Source: Rhodobacterales bacterium
GTDB taxonomy: Bacteria > Pseudomonadota > Alphaproteobacteria > Rhizobiales > Stappiaceae
NCBI GenBank assembly: GCA_008107755.1
Contig: VIRH01000087.1
Location: 62,001-126,000 of the forward strand
Length of the DNA: 64,000 bases
Direction: 5' to 3'
Position numbers and translations under genes: made by a program. The notes beneath the pieces were generated by a model. It was given only the letters and a program-made list of their open reading frames with translations. It did no database searches and was not told the DNA's origin. Of this stretch, positions 27,885-39,362 are shown in pieces (position 1 is the stretch's first letter; the number at the start of each line of letters is the position of its first letter).

Positions 27885-28820
27885 ATGAGCGATCCAGCCA
27901 AGGACATTCGCATCGGCACGATGATTTCCGGCAACAAGGGCGATGCGGCGGACCGTATCCGGCAAATTGCGGGATACGGGTTCGAGAGCTTCGAACCCTT
28001 CTTCTGGCAAACCACGAAGGGGCAGGATCTGGCCGAACTGGGCAAGCGCTGCCGCGACGCCATCGGCGACCGGGACATCACCATGTCCACGCTCGGCATG
28101 TTCGGCAACCCGCTGGAGACGGAGGAGATCGACCTCGAAACCCTGCAGGGCTGGAAGGATTGCATCGATAACGCCCATCATTTCGGAGCAACCTGCGTTG
28201 CCGGGTTTACCGGTCGCCTGAGAGGTCGCCCCCTGCCCGAAAGCCTGCCGCGCTACAAGGAGATCTGGGGGGATCTTGCGCGCAGAGCGGCGGACAAGGG
28301 TGTCAGGATCGCCTTCGAGAACTGCGCCATGGACGGCAACTGGCAGACGGGCGACTGGAACATCGCACACAACCCGGATGCCTGGGAGATGATGTTCAAC
28401 GAACTGCCGGACGACAATCTGGGGCTGGAATGGGAGCCCTGCCACCAGCTTGTCTACCTGATCGATCCGCTGCCGCAGATCCGCAAATGGGCGGACAGGA
28501 TATTCCACGTCCACGGAAAGGACGCCACGGTGCGCCACGACGTCATCCGCGAACACGGAATCTTCGGCAAGCACCCGTTCGTGTTCATGAGGACGCCCGG
28601 TTTCGGTGACAGCAACTGGACGGACGTCATCAGCGAACTGCGCCTTGCGGGCTACAAGGGCGCGATCGACATCGAGGGCTGGCACGACCCGGTCTACCGG
28701 GACGACCTGGAAATGACCGGTCAGGTCCATGCCCTCAACCATCTCAAGCTCTGCCGGGGAGGATCGTTCGTCAACGACCGGGCAGAATACGGCGACGGAG
28801 ATCCGTCACTGGAAAACTGA
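27885..28820 (+). CDS. TIM-barrel sugar phosphate isomerase/epimerase family protein
   Basis: A 311-residue xylose-isomerase-like TIM barrel (AP endonuclease family 2 fold). Metal-binding carboxylates fit RIAFENCAM (about residue 145), LGLEWEPCH (about 182), FHVHGKDA (about 208) and [10 protein letters not shown] (about 262). It probably isomerises or epimerises, or hydrolyses, the keto-sugar made by the preceding dehydrogenase. The exact reaction cannot be read. Second gene of the cluster. Confidence 0.88.
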   Translation: MSDPAKDIRIGTMISGNKGDAADRIRQIAGYGFESFEPFFWQTTKGQDLAELGKRCRDAIGDRDITMSTLGMFGNPLETEEIDLETLQGWKDCIDNAHHFGATCVAGFTGRLRGRPLPESLPRYKEIWGDLARRAADKGVRIAFENCAMDGNWQTGDWNIAHNPDAWEMMFNELPDDNLGLEWEPCHQLVYLIDPLPQIRKWADRIFHVHGKDATVRHDVIREHGIFGKHPFVFMRTPGFGDSNWTDVISELRLAGYKGAIDIEGWHDPVYRDDLEMTGQVHALNHLKLCRGGSFVNDRAEYGDGDPSLEN

Positions 28821-28845
28821 GCGACGAACAAAGTGGAGGAGACAC

Positions 28846-30069
28846 ATGAAACGCTTGCATATTCTTGGACGAAGCGTAGCTGCATTCACGCTTCTGACGT
28901 CGTCGGCATTTGCCCAGGACGTGACCATTTCTGTGTGGTCGCTCGATAAGGAAACCCAGCCTGCCTATAACCTTGCGAAGGAATTCAACGATCTGGACAA
29001 CGGCATCAAGGTCGACTACCGCATCGTCCAGTTCGATGACGTGGTCACCGAAGCGATGCGAGCCTTCGCAACGGGTCAGGCACCGGACATCATCGCCGTC
29101 GACAACCCCGAGCACGCCCTGTTTGCCTCGCGCGGCGCATTTCTCGACCTGACCGACAGGATCGCGGCCTCCGATGTCATCGACCCGGACAACTATTTCC
29201 CCGGTCCGCTGAATTCGGTGACCTGGGATGGCAAGTACTTCGGCGTCCCCAAGGCGACCAATACCATCGCGCTCTACTACAATGTCGACAAGTTCAAGGA
29301 AGCCGGTCTTGATCCGGACAATCCTCCCAAGACCTGGGACGAGCTTGTGGAGACCGCCCGCACCCTGAACGCACCGGAGAAGAACGTCTATGGCATCGCC
29401 TTTTCCGCAAAGGCGAGCGAGGAAGGGACCTTCCAGTTTCTGCCGTGGGTGCAGATGACCGGCGGCAACTACGACAAGGTCAATGGCGAAGGCGCAGTCC
29501 GTGCGCTGGAAACCTGGAAGACCATTCTGGATGAAGGTCTGGCGTCCCCCGACACGCTGACCCGCGGACAGTGGGATTCCACCGGCACCTTCAACTCCGG
29601 AAACGCCGCCATGGTCATCTCCGGTCCCTGGGAACTGAACCGCATGGTCGAGGAAGCCGACTTCGAGTGGCGTGTGGCCCTGCTTCCGGTTCCCGAGGAA
29701 GGCGCAGAACGCGCTTCCGCCATGGGCGATTTCAACTGGGCGATCTTTGCCAACACCGACCATCCGGACGAGGCGTTTCACGCTCTTGAGTATTTCGCCA
29801 GCCAGGACGATCGCCTGTTCCCGGATTTCGGCCAGCTTCCCGCCCGCAGCGACATCGAGTTGCCGCCGACCGGCAACGCCCCCAAAGACGCGGCTCTTCA
29901 GGTCTTTCTTGAGCAGTTGAAATACGCGCAGCCACGCGGCCCGCATCCGGAATGGCCGAAGGTCTCCAAGGCCATCCAGGATGCGATCCAGCTGTCCCTC
30001 ACCGGCCAGAAGAGCACGCAGGAGGCACTGGACGATGCCCAGGCCCGGATCGACGCTGCGCTCAACTGA
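28846..30069 (+). CDS. Family 1 extracellular sugar-binding protein (ABC)
   Basis: A 407-residue periplasmic binding protein with a Sec signal ([22 protein letters not shown]) and mature start [15 protein letters not shown]. MalE/UgpB-like motifs include [26 protein letters not shown] and [16 protein letters not shown]. The start ATG 28846 has GTGGAGGAG nearby. It delivers the substrate to the two permeases that follow. Substrate class: mono- or oligosaccharide or polyol. Confidence 0.93.
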   Translation: MKRLHILGRSVAAFTLLTSSAFAQDVTISVWSLDKETQPAYNLAKEFNDLDNGIKVDYRIVQFDDVVTEAMRAFATGQAPDIIAVDNPEHALFASRGAFLDLTDRIAASDVIDPDNYFPGPLNSVTWDGKYFGVPKATNTIALYYNVDKFKEAGLDPDNPPKTWDELVETARTLNAPEKNVYGIAFSAKASEEGTFQFLPWVQMTGGNYDKVNGEGAVRALETWKTILDEGLASPDTLTRGQWDSTGTFNSGNAAMVISGPWELNRMVEEADFEWRVALLPVPEEGAERASAMGDFNWAIFANTDHPDEAFHALEYFASQDDRLFPDFGQLPARSDIELPPTGNAPKDAALQVFLEQLKYAQPRGPHPEWPKVSKAIQDAIQLSLTGQKSTQEALDDAQARIDAALN

Positions 30070-30142
30070 TCCGGACAAGATCCGACCATAGTCCTGTCCG
30101 GCGGGCGGCCAGCCCGTCCGCCGGTCGGTCCACGGGAACATC

Positions 30143-31048
30143 ATGATGAAACGCCTTTACTCGGCCGTCGTCGACGGCAAGGGCTTCGACATTCTGCTCG
30201 TCGGTCTACCCCTGCTCTTTCTGATCACCTTCTCCGGTCTGCCCCTGCTCTACAACGTCCTGATGAGCTTTCAGGAAGTGGACATCTTCTCGCTCGGCAG
30301 CCTGATCCGGCCATTCGTCGGCCTCGATAACTATCGTGCGCTCCTTGCGCAGCCGGAGTTCTGGCCGATCATGTGGAACACGGTCATCTTCGTCGTCTGT
30401 TCCATCTTCGGGCAGTTCACCCTCGGGTTTGCGCTGGCGCTCTTCTTTGATGCCGGCTTTCGGGGCGCGTCTTTCCTGCGGGGCCTCTTCCTCGTGTCCT
30501 GGGTCATGCCGGGTCTCGTCGTCGGCGCGATCTGGAACTGGATCCTGTCAGGCGACTTCGGCGTGCTGAACTACATTCTGCGCGCCACGGGCCTCATCTC
30601 CGAAAACATCTTCTGGCGGTCCGACACGGATTTCTCGCTCTGGGCGGTCATCATCGCCAACATCTGGCTCGGCACCGCCTTCAACATGATCCTGCTCTCC
30701 GTCGGCCTCGCCGGCATCCCGAAGGATCTCTACGAGGCGTCCGAACTTGACGGAGCCAACGTCTGGCAACGGTTCCTGACGATCACGATACCGATGATGC
30801 GATCCACCATCGGTGCGGTCATCTCGCTCGGGCTCATCTTCACCCTGCAGCAGTTCGACCTCTTCGCGGCCATCACCAGCGGCGGTCCGGCGAACTCGTC
30901 CAACGTCGCCCAATACTGGGCGTGGGAACTCTCCTTCCGCCAGTACGACTTCGCCAAGGGCGCCACCATTTCCACGATCATGATCATCACCGTGATGATC
31001 GCGGCGCTGCTGTATGTGCGCTCGACAAGGCACGAGGTACGCGGATGA
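30143..31048 (+). CDS. Sugar ABC transporter permease (MalF/UgpA type)
   Basis: A 301-residue inner-membrane permease with six predicted helices. The EAA coupling loop is KDLYEASELDGANVWQRFLTITIPM (about 194-218). A double ATG opens the gene (30143 and 30146). It overlaps the next permease by ATGA, indicating coupled translation. Confidence 0.93.
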   Translation: MMKRLYSAVVDGKGFDILLVGLPLLFLITFSGLPLLYNVLMSFQEVDIFSLGSLIRPFVGLDNYRALLAQPEFWPIMWNTVIFVVCSIFGQFTLGFALALFFDAGFRGASFLRGLFLVSWVMPGLVVGAIWNWILSGDFGVLNYILRATGLISENIFWRSDTDFSLWAVIIANIWLGTAFNMILLSVGLAGIPKDLYEASELDGANVWQRFLTITIPMMRSTIGAVISLGLIFTLQQFDLFAAITSGGPANSSNVAQYWAWELSFRQYDFAKGATISTIMIITVMIAALLYVRSTRHEVRG

Positions 31049-31869
31049 CCAGACGCCCAACGCCTCTCCTCCTGGCCGCGGCCGTCCTCCTGAGCGCGAT
31101 CTATCTGTTTCCGCTCTACTGGATGTATGTCACGTCGCTGAAATCGGGTTCGGAGGTCTTCGCCTATCCGCCGACGTTCCTGCCCGAAAGCCTCGACTTC
31201 CATATCTTCGCCGAGGTCTGGCAGACCCGCGACATGGCCAGCTTTCTCTGGAATTCGCTGGTCATCGCCTCAGGCTCCATGGCCATGGTCGCCGTTCTCG
31301 GCACCGGCTGCTCCTATGTTCTGGCGCGCTATCGGAACATCTGGGTCGATATTGCGCTGTTCCTGGTGCTGATGCTTCAGGTGCTGCCGGCCTCGCTCAT
31401 GATCACGCCGATCTTTGTCGGCTTTTCCGCGCTGGGCCTTCTGGAGTATCCGCGCTTCGCCGTGATGATCGCCTTCACCGCCAAGGCCATGCCCTTCTTC
31501 GTGATCCTCGTGCGGGCAACCTTCATGTCCATTCCGGGCGAACTGGAGGAAGCTGCTCTGGTGGACGGCAACTCGCGGATCGGCGCCTTCGGCCTCATCG
31601 TCCTGCCGCTTGCGCGCAATGGCATTCTCGTCTCGGCAATCCTGATCTTCATGCAGGCGTTTGGCGAGTTCGTCTATTCCAAGTCCATGATCCAGGACGT
31701 CACCCTGCAGCCGGCGTCCGTCGGCCTCAACGGCTTCATGGGCCCCAACACCGTGGAGTGGAACAAGATCATGGCCTACGCCACCATCTACGTGACCCCC
31801 ATCCTCGCAGCCTTCGTGCTGCTTCAGCAACGCATCGTGTCGGGACTGACTTCCGGAGCCCTGAAATGA
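31045..31869 (+). CDS. Sugar ABC transporter permease (MalG/UgpE type)
   Basis: A 274-residue permease with six helices. Its EAA loop is PGELEEAALVDGNSRIGAFGLIVLPL (about 166-191). Start ATG 31045 overlaps the stop of the previous permease, and its own stop overlaps the ATPase start (ATGA), so the three genes are translationally coupled. Confidence 0.93.
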   Translation: MTRRPTPLLLAAAVLLSAIYLFPLYWMYVTSLKSGSEVFAYPPTFLPESLDFHIFAEVWQTRDMASFLWNSLVIASGSMAMVAVLGTGCSYVLARYRNIWVDIALFLVLMLQVLPASLMITPIFVGFSALGLLEYPRFAVMIAFTAKAMPFFVILVRATFMSIPGELEEAALVDGNSRIGAFGLIVLPLARNGILVSAILIFMQAFGEFVYSKSMIQDVTLQPASVGLNGFMGPNTVEWNKIMAYATIYVTPILAAFVLLQQRIVSGLTSGALK

Positions 31870-32954
31870 CCCAGCAGCCGCAAATCGAACTCGTTTCCGT
31901 CAACAAGCATTACGGCGGCTTCCACGCCCTCAAGGATATCAGCGTCACCATCGCGAAGGGCAGCTTCGTCGCCCTGGTCGGCCCGTCGGGCTGCGGCAAG
32001 TCAACCCTTCTGCGGTCACTGGCCGGCCTGGAAAGCATAACCACCGGCGAAATCCGCATTACCGGGGAAACGGTGAACGAAACCCCACCCCGTCACCGCG
32101 ACGTCGCCATGGTTTTCCAGTCCTATGCCCTTTATCCGCATATGACCGTGCGCGAGAACATGAGCTACTCGCTTCGTTTGAAGCGCGTGCCGAAGACGAA
32201 GATCGACGCGGCCGTTGCAGAGGCTGCGAAGATCCTCGGACTGGAAGACTATCTCGACCGCAAGCCCAACGCCCTTTCGGGCGGCCAGCGCCAACGGGTT
32301 GCCATGGGCCGCGCGATCATCCGCAATCCCAAGGTCTTTCTGTTCGACGAGCCGCTCTCCAACCTTGACGCCTCCCTGCGCGTTCATATGCGCAAGGAAA
32401 TCCGGGCCCTTCACGAACGTGTCGGGGCGACCTCCGTCTATGTCACGCACGACCAGATCGAGGCCATGACCATGGCCGATCACGTGGTCGTTCTGAAAGG
32501 CGGGTCGGTGGAGCAGCAGGGAACGCCCCTGTCGCTCTATGACATGCCCGCCACAAAATTCGTCGCAGGCTTCATCGGCTCTCCGGCCATGAACTTCGTC
32601 AGCGGCGAAATCACCGGGGACGGCGGGTCCGTCCTCCTCGACCTGCCGGGCCGGCCGATCCTCCCGCTGGCCCGGCAGGCGACACCCGGTCGGAAGGTGG
32701 AAGCCGGCCTTCGCCCCGAACATCTGTCCCTCGCGCCTCCGGGCGTCCCCGCGATCGAAACCCGGGCCAGTTCCGTGGAATCCACGGGGTCGGTCACCTA
32801 TCTCTACTGCGGCGGTGATCCTGAAATTATCGTGCTGTCTCAGGAGCGGGAACCCCTGTCCTCCGGCGAACCCGTCCGGCTGACAATCGCGCCGGAAAAC
32901 ATTCACCTTTTTGATCCGCAAACCGGCCTTTCCATCGGCCAGGCCGCCGGCTGA
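31866..32954 (+). CDS. Sugar ABC transporter ATPase (MalK/UgpC type)
   Basis: A 362-residue ATPase with Walker A GPSGCGKST (39-47), Q-loop FQSYALYPHM, signature LSGGQRQRVAMGRAIIRNP, Walker B VFLFDEPLSNLD and H-loop VTHDQ. The C-terminal third is an OB-fold regulatory domain (GLRPEHLSL) as in MalK/UgpC. It ends the LacI-controlled operon. A short GC hairpin (CCTCC/GGAGG at 32971-32984) without a T-run follows. Confidence 0.94.
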   Translation: MTQQPQIELVSVNKHYGGFHALKDISVTIAKGSFVALVGPSGCGKSTLLRSLAGLESITTGEIRITGETVNETPPRHRDVAMVFQSYALYPHMTVRENMSYSLRLKRVPKTKIDAAVAEAAKILGLEDYLDRKPNALSGGQRQRVAMGRAIIRNPKVFLFDEPLSNLDASLRVHMRKEIRALHERVGATSVYVTHDQIEAMTMADHVVVLKGGSVEQQGTPLSLYDMPATKFVAGFIGSPAMNFVSGEITGDGGSVLLDLPGRPILPLARQATPGRKVEAGLRPEHLSLAPPGVPAIETRASSVESTGSVTYLYCGGDPEIIVLSQEREPLSSGEPVRLTIAPENIHLFDPQTGLSIGQAAG

Positions 32955-33257
32955 GAAGACGCGAACAAAACCTCCAGCCGGAGGCACAAAGAGGCCCGCC
33001 GAAATATTTTTCAGCCCCCGGCTCCCGGCCCCACTTCCGCCTTAATCCGGGCGCTAAATCCGCGTCAGCAGGGTTAAGCGCGTCCCGCGTAAGCCACTCA
33101 CCAGGCAGTGCTTTTTCGGCCTTCCCGCAGGAACCGGCGCACGAGATGGATAGAGAACCCAAGCCGTCGTGACATGACGATTACCCCGATCGTTCCGGTC
33201 ACGGCCGCGACACCACTGCACCACCAAACATCTCTTATCCTTGAAAGGATAACTCTC
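32955..33257. other. 303-bp intergenic region ending in a hairpin over the ribosome binding site
   Basis: No gene supported. Just before the first DUF1344 gene, TTATCCTT at 33235-33242 and AAGGATAA at 33245-33252 form a perfect inverted repeat containing the AAGGA ribosome binding site. In RNA it could hide that site; in DNA it could be an operator. Confidence 0.45.
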
Positions 33258-33521
33258 ATGGCCCTGCGCGGCTTTGTTCTTGGTGCTGCCTTCCTGGCGG
33301 CCGGCCTTCTGCCGGCTGCCGCCGACAGCGTGACCTCCACCGTCGGCTCGTGGAATCCGACGACCCGCACCCTGGTTCTCTCGGACAGGACGCAATACGT
33401 CCGCGTCCCCGACACCATCGACGTACCGGCCGATCTCGCTCCCGGCAAGACGGTGAAAATCACTTTTGACAGCTCGGAAAACGGTGTCGACACGATCTTC
33501 GGCGTCGAGGTTCAACCGTAA
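33258..33521 (+). CDS. DUF1344 small periplasmic protein (copy 1)
   Basis: An 87-residue exported protein with signal ALRGFVLGAAFLAAGLLPAAADS. The mature part, VTSTVGSWNPTTRTLVLSDR, then TQYVRVPDTIDVPADLAPGK and VKITFDSSENG, is a small beta-rich DUF1344 domain. Function unknown. Start ATG 33258 follows AAGGA, which is inside a palindrome. A paralogue follows 87 bp downstream. Confidence 0.75.
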   Translation: MALRGFVLGAAFLAAGLLPAAADSVTSTVGSWNPTTRTLVLSDRTQYVRVPDTIDVPADLAPGKTVKITFDSSENGVDTIFGVEVQP

Positions 33522-33608
33522 CGGTTGACCGCGTGCCGGCCTCGGTGGTCCCACGCCCCCATTCCCGGGAACCGCCGGGGGCGGCACGCCTTTTAACTGG
33601 AGACTCTC

Positions 33609-33881
33609 ATGAGAAAATTGCTCTTCGCCCTTGCCGCGGTGTCGGTGCTCATCGCACTGCCCGCTTTCAGCTCGCAACCCGCGCGGGCGGACGAGGTGGC
33701 CGGCACGATCCTGGCACTCGACCCGGAAGGCAACACCTTCTCGCTCGATGACGGCTGGCAGTATGTCCTGCCCGACGACATCAGCCAGGATGATCTCGAG
33801 GTTGGAATGGAATTGCTGGTGACCTTCGAGCCGTCAGACGACGGTATCCGCGTCGCCACGGCGCTGGAACTGATCAACTGA
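33609..33881 (+). CDS. DUF1344 small periplasmic protein (copy 2)
   Basis: A 90-residue exported protein with signal RKLLFALAAVSVLIALPAFSS, then DEVAGTILALDPEGNTFSLD and GWQYVLPDDISQDDLEVGME. It has the same domain layout as the preceding gene, so the pair is a tandem duplication that has diverged. ATG 33609 follows TGGAGACTCTC. The composition of the mature chain is acidic. Function unknown. Confidence 0.8.
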   Translation: MRKLLFALAAVSVLIALPAFSSQPARADEVAGTILALDPEGNTFSLDDGWQYVLPDDISQDDLEVGMELLVTFEPSDDGIRVATALELIN

Positions 33882-34225
33882 CGCAAGCCCCCTGCGATCT
33901 CCCCGCATCGCAGGCCGCACAGGTATTCAGCTTCCAGACAGGCGCGCAGCTTTCGAACCTGCGCGGTCGGCCCGCCCCAAACCCGCTCACCTTGCGGGCC
34001 GACCTTTTTCCGCCGTCGCTTTCCGCGCCATCGAGCGCCTCCGGATCGCGCTGCAAGCCCAGGCCGAGCCATCGCCACATGCCGGCGAGGTCCTTATACC
34101 CCGGCTTCCGACACGACAGTTCCTGACACCATTGTGTCAGCAGACTGGCAAGAAGTTGGAAAAACCGGAACAAACCCGCAACTGCCCCCTTTCCTCTCGC
34201 GCGCAGGCGAACCATATTGCGCATC
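33882..34225. other. 344-bp region upstream of uvrB
   Basis: An 8-bp hairpin (CCTGCGAT 33891-33898 / ATCGCAGG 33907-33914) just past the DUF1344 stop may terminate that unit, though it has no T-run. At 34168-34182 GAAC-N7-CAAC is one base off the alphaproteobacterial LexA box (GAAC-N7-GAAC); I treat it as only suggestive. No gene supported. Confidence 0.4.
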
Positions 34226-37141
<2,916 letters not shown>

Positions 37142-37273
37142 GTTGGCAAACATCCTCCTGTTCTGGAAAGCGGTGGCACTGAGGAAATCGAAAGGTTGCG
37201 TTCAGTCTGGAAGACCGCTCGGAGCCCCCCTGCAAAACATCGATGCTTTCTTGCGGGGCCAACCTCTTTCCGG

Positions 37274-37426
37274 CGGTCATCCCCGCCTTGCCGGGGATCC
37301 AATCCACGTTGCCTCGACGACGGGGCGTAGCCCCTCGAAACAGATATCGCCGTCCTCTAGGCTGAAAACCAAATCTCTGGAAGCCAATGGATCCCCGATC
37401 TGCGCTGCGCTTGTCGGGGATGACCG
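37274..37426. repeat. Inverted-pair repeat module, copy 1
   Basis: Ends are GCGGTCATCCCCG and its exact complement-reverse CGGGGATGACCGC (13 bp). Each end is itself part of a hairpin (ATCCCCG..CGGGGAT). The ~100-bp core is noncoding. First of six related modules; copy 2 starts about 251 bp downstream. Confidence 0.85.
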
Positions 37427-37528
37427 CTGAGGGAAGCGGATAAGTTGCTTTCAAGCTAGAAGTTCGACCAACGCCCGCCTCTTGCGCGGCACCCATGCCT
37501 TCTTTCAGCATCCGTCACCTTTCGGCCG

Positions 37529-37678
37529 TCATCCCCGCCTTGCGCGGGGATCCAAACCACGTCGCTTCAACGACGGTAAGCGGCCCTTGGAAACGGATAT
37601 CGCCGCCCCGCCTAGCCTGAAGACCATAGCTCTGGAAGCCATTGGATCCCCGATCTGCGCTGCGCTTGTCGGGGATAA
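37529..37678. repeat. Inverted-pair repeat module, copy 2
   Basis: Starts TCATCCCCGCCTTGCGCGGG and ends CTTGTCGGGGATAA, with the terminal TGA changed to TAA. The core contains the shared phrases GGAAACGGATATCGCCG and CTCTGGAAGCCATTGG. After it the repeat spacer is lost and the GIY-YIG unit follows. Confidence 0.85.
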
Positions 37679-37786
37679 CTGCCAAGGGTATCGGATAGGT
37701 CGCCCGCTGCCTGGAAGACCGGGATAATGCCTTGCACGCGACGGGCGTTCCATTTTCGAGCCCATGTGCCTCTCCACGTTGGACTT

Positions 37787-38161
37787 CCCCGGCTTGACCG
37801 GGGATCCAATGCACTGTGAAAAAGCAGGATGATGTTTTTTGTCTATGTTCTGGCGAGCCGACAGCGCGGAACGCTCTATACCGGCGTGACCAACGATCTG
37901 GCGCGCCGTGTTCACGAGCATCGGGAGAAAACCGCGAGCGGGTTCACTCGTCGATACGATGTCACGCGTCTCGTCTATTACGAGACATTCGACACGCCAG
38001 ATGCTGCCATCGCCCGCGAGAAGCGCCTCAAGCGCTGGCCACGCGAATGGAAGATCCAGGCGATCGAAAATTTCAATCCGGGCTGGCAGGACCTCTATGA
38101 AGACCTGAACCGGTAGATTGGCCTTGCGGAAAACTCGATTGGATCCCCGGTCAAGCCGGGG
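37787..38161. mobile_element. Candidate GIY-YIG mobile unit with 24-bp terminal inverted repeats
   Basis: The gene at 37829-38116 is bracketed by 37787-37810 and 38138-38161, which are exact reverse complements over 24 bp. Each end is also a hairpin (CCCCGG-CTTGA-CCGGGG followed by ATCCAAT). The ends lie 18 bp upstream of the start codon and 21 bp past the stop, so the unit is one gene plus two REP-like ends, 375 bp in all. It is inserted between module copies 2 and 3 of the surrounding array, whose termini belong to the same sequence family. I see no clear target-site duplication. Confidence 0.6.
37829..38116 (+). CDS. Single-domain GIY-YIG nuclease-family protein
   Basis: A 95-residue protein that is just a GIY-YIG domain of the UPF0213/YhbQ-like kind. 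The signature appears as FVYVLASRQRGTLYTGVTND (Y-V-Y ... Y-T-G), followed by LARRVHEHR with the catalytic Arg and AAIAREKRLKRWPREWK with the catalytic Glu and a basic DNA-contacting helix. These proteins are putative structure- or sequence-specific nucleases whose biological role is not settled. A double ATG starts the gene (37829, 37832). Immediate inverted repeats on both sides suggest that its substrate is the repeat hairpin itself; that is my inference. Confidence 0.9.
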   Translation: MMFFVYVLASRQRGTLYTGVTNDLARRVHEHREKTASGFTRRYDVTRLVYYETFDTPDAAIAREKRLKRWPREWKIQAIENFNPGWQDLYEDLNR

Positions 38162-38263
38162 ATGACAGCAGAGGATTTGTTGCAGCCGCTCGAGCGGGCA
38201 ACAAACTGGACATTCTCCGTACCGTGCAGATCTCCATTTTCATGACGCATCCCCCTTCGGCAG

Positions 38264-38415
38264 TCATCCCCGCCCTGCGCGGGGATCCAATCCACGTCGC
38301 CTCAACGAAGGTACGCGGCCCTTGGAAACGGATATCGCCGCCGCCACCAGTGCCTCAAGACCATAGCGCTGGAAGCCATTGGATCCCCGATCTGCGCTGC
38401 GCTTGTCGGGGATGA
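38264..38415. repeat. Inverted-pair repeat module, copy 3
   Basis: TCATCCCCGCCCTGCGCGGG at the left and TTGTCGGGGATGA at the right end. It starts the run of four modules in strict tandem. A conserved spacer of about 105 bp (TTGC-TTTCAAGCTAGAAGC type) links it to copy 4. Confidence 0.88.
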
Positions 38416-38520
38416 CCGCTGAGGGAAGCAGGGAGGCTGCTTTCAAGCTAGAAGCTCGACCGACGCCCGCCTCATGCACGGCACCAAAGCCCGCGTTTCA
38501 GCCTCCGTACCCTTCGGCAG

Positions 38521-38668
38521 TCATCCCCGCCTTGCGCGGGGATCCAATCCACGTTGCCTCGACGACGGTACGCGGCCCTGGAAAACGGATATCGCCGCAC
38601 CATCAACTGATGACCAAAACTCTGGAAGCCATTGGATCCCCGATCTACGCTACGCTTGTCGGGGATGA
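38521..38668. repeat. Inverted-pair repeat module, copy 4
   Basis: Begins 257 bp after copy 3. The 3' hairpin loop has two point changes (CTACGCTACGC instead of CTGCGCTGCGC), and its core differs from others around 38600-38615. The spacer to copy 5 is nearly identical to that after copy 3. Confidence 0.88.
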
Positions 38669-38773
38669 CCGCTGAGGGAATCGGATAAGTTGCTTTCAAG
38701 CTAGAAGCTCGACCGACGCCCGCCTCATGCACGGCACCAAAGCCCGCGTTTCAGCCTCCGTACCCTTCGGCAG

Positions 38774-38923
38774 TCATCCCCGCCTTGCGCGGGGATCCAA
38801 TCCACGTCGCTTCGACAACGGGACGCGGCCCTGGAAAACGGATATCGCCGCCCCACCTAGCCTGAAGACCAAAGCTCTGGAAGCCAATGGATCCCCGATC
38901 TGCGCTGCGCTTGTCGGGGATGA
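38774..38923. repeat. Inverted-pair repeat module, copy 5
   Basis: Begins 253 bp after copy 4 and is closest to copy 1 in its core (GCCTGAAGACCAAAGCTCTGG). Left terminus TCATCCCCGCCTTGCGCGGG, right terminus TCGGGGATGA. Confidence 0.88.
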
Positions 38924-39029
38924 CCGCTGAGGGAATCGGATAAGTTGCTTTCAAGCTAGAAGCTCGACCGACGCCCGCCTCATGCACGGCACCAGCTTCC
39001 TTCTTTCAGCATCCGTCCCCCTTCGGCAG

Positions 39030-39181
39030 TCATCCCCGCCTTGCGCGGGGATCCACTCCACGTTGCCTCGACGACGGTACGCGGCCCTTGGAAACGGATA
39101 TCGCCGCCGCCACCAGTGCCTCAAGACCATAGCTCTGGAAGCCATTGGATCCCCGATCTGCGCTGCGCTTGCCGGGGATGA
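39030..39181. repeat. Inverted-pair repeat module, copy 6
   Basis: Begins 256 bp after copy 5. Its core matches copy 3 (CGCCGCCACCAGTGCCTCAAG). Its 3' hairpin reads GCCGGGGATGA, and the tandem spacer is not repeated afterwards, so this is the array's right boundary. Confidence 0.88.
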
Positions 39182-39310
39182 CGGCCGCAGGTGGCGGCAA
39201 GAAGGTTTTCAGCGGGCGGAAGATCGGGCGCTGGAGCGAGCTCCTGACGGCCTGCGGGACCCGGCGCCAGCGGTCAGCGCGAGCAACGCCAGCTCTTCTT
39301 CCAAACAAAA

Positions 39311-39340
39311 AACCCCGGCAGCCCTCCAGCCACCGGGGTT
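39311..39340 (-). terminator. Rho-independent terminator of the OmpA-family gene
   Basis: An 8-bp stem (AACCCCGG / CCGGGGTT) with a 14-nt loop, followed on the minus strand by a run of Ts, 23 bp beyond the stop codon at 39363. Confidence 0.85.
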
Positions 39341-39362
39341 CGCTCCCATTTTCGTCACGCCA

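Noticed and set aside
38224-39145. Small open frames of 60-100 codons on both strands of the tandem array
   Set aside because: They recur because the DNA repeats; no ribosome binding sites, and the hairpin ends force Arg/Pro-rich peptides.
37274-39181. CRISPR array
   Set aside because: The period is about 255 bp, the spacers are repeated rather than unique, and no cas genes are nearby.
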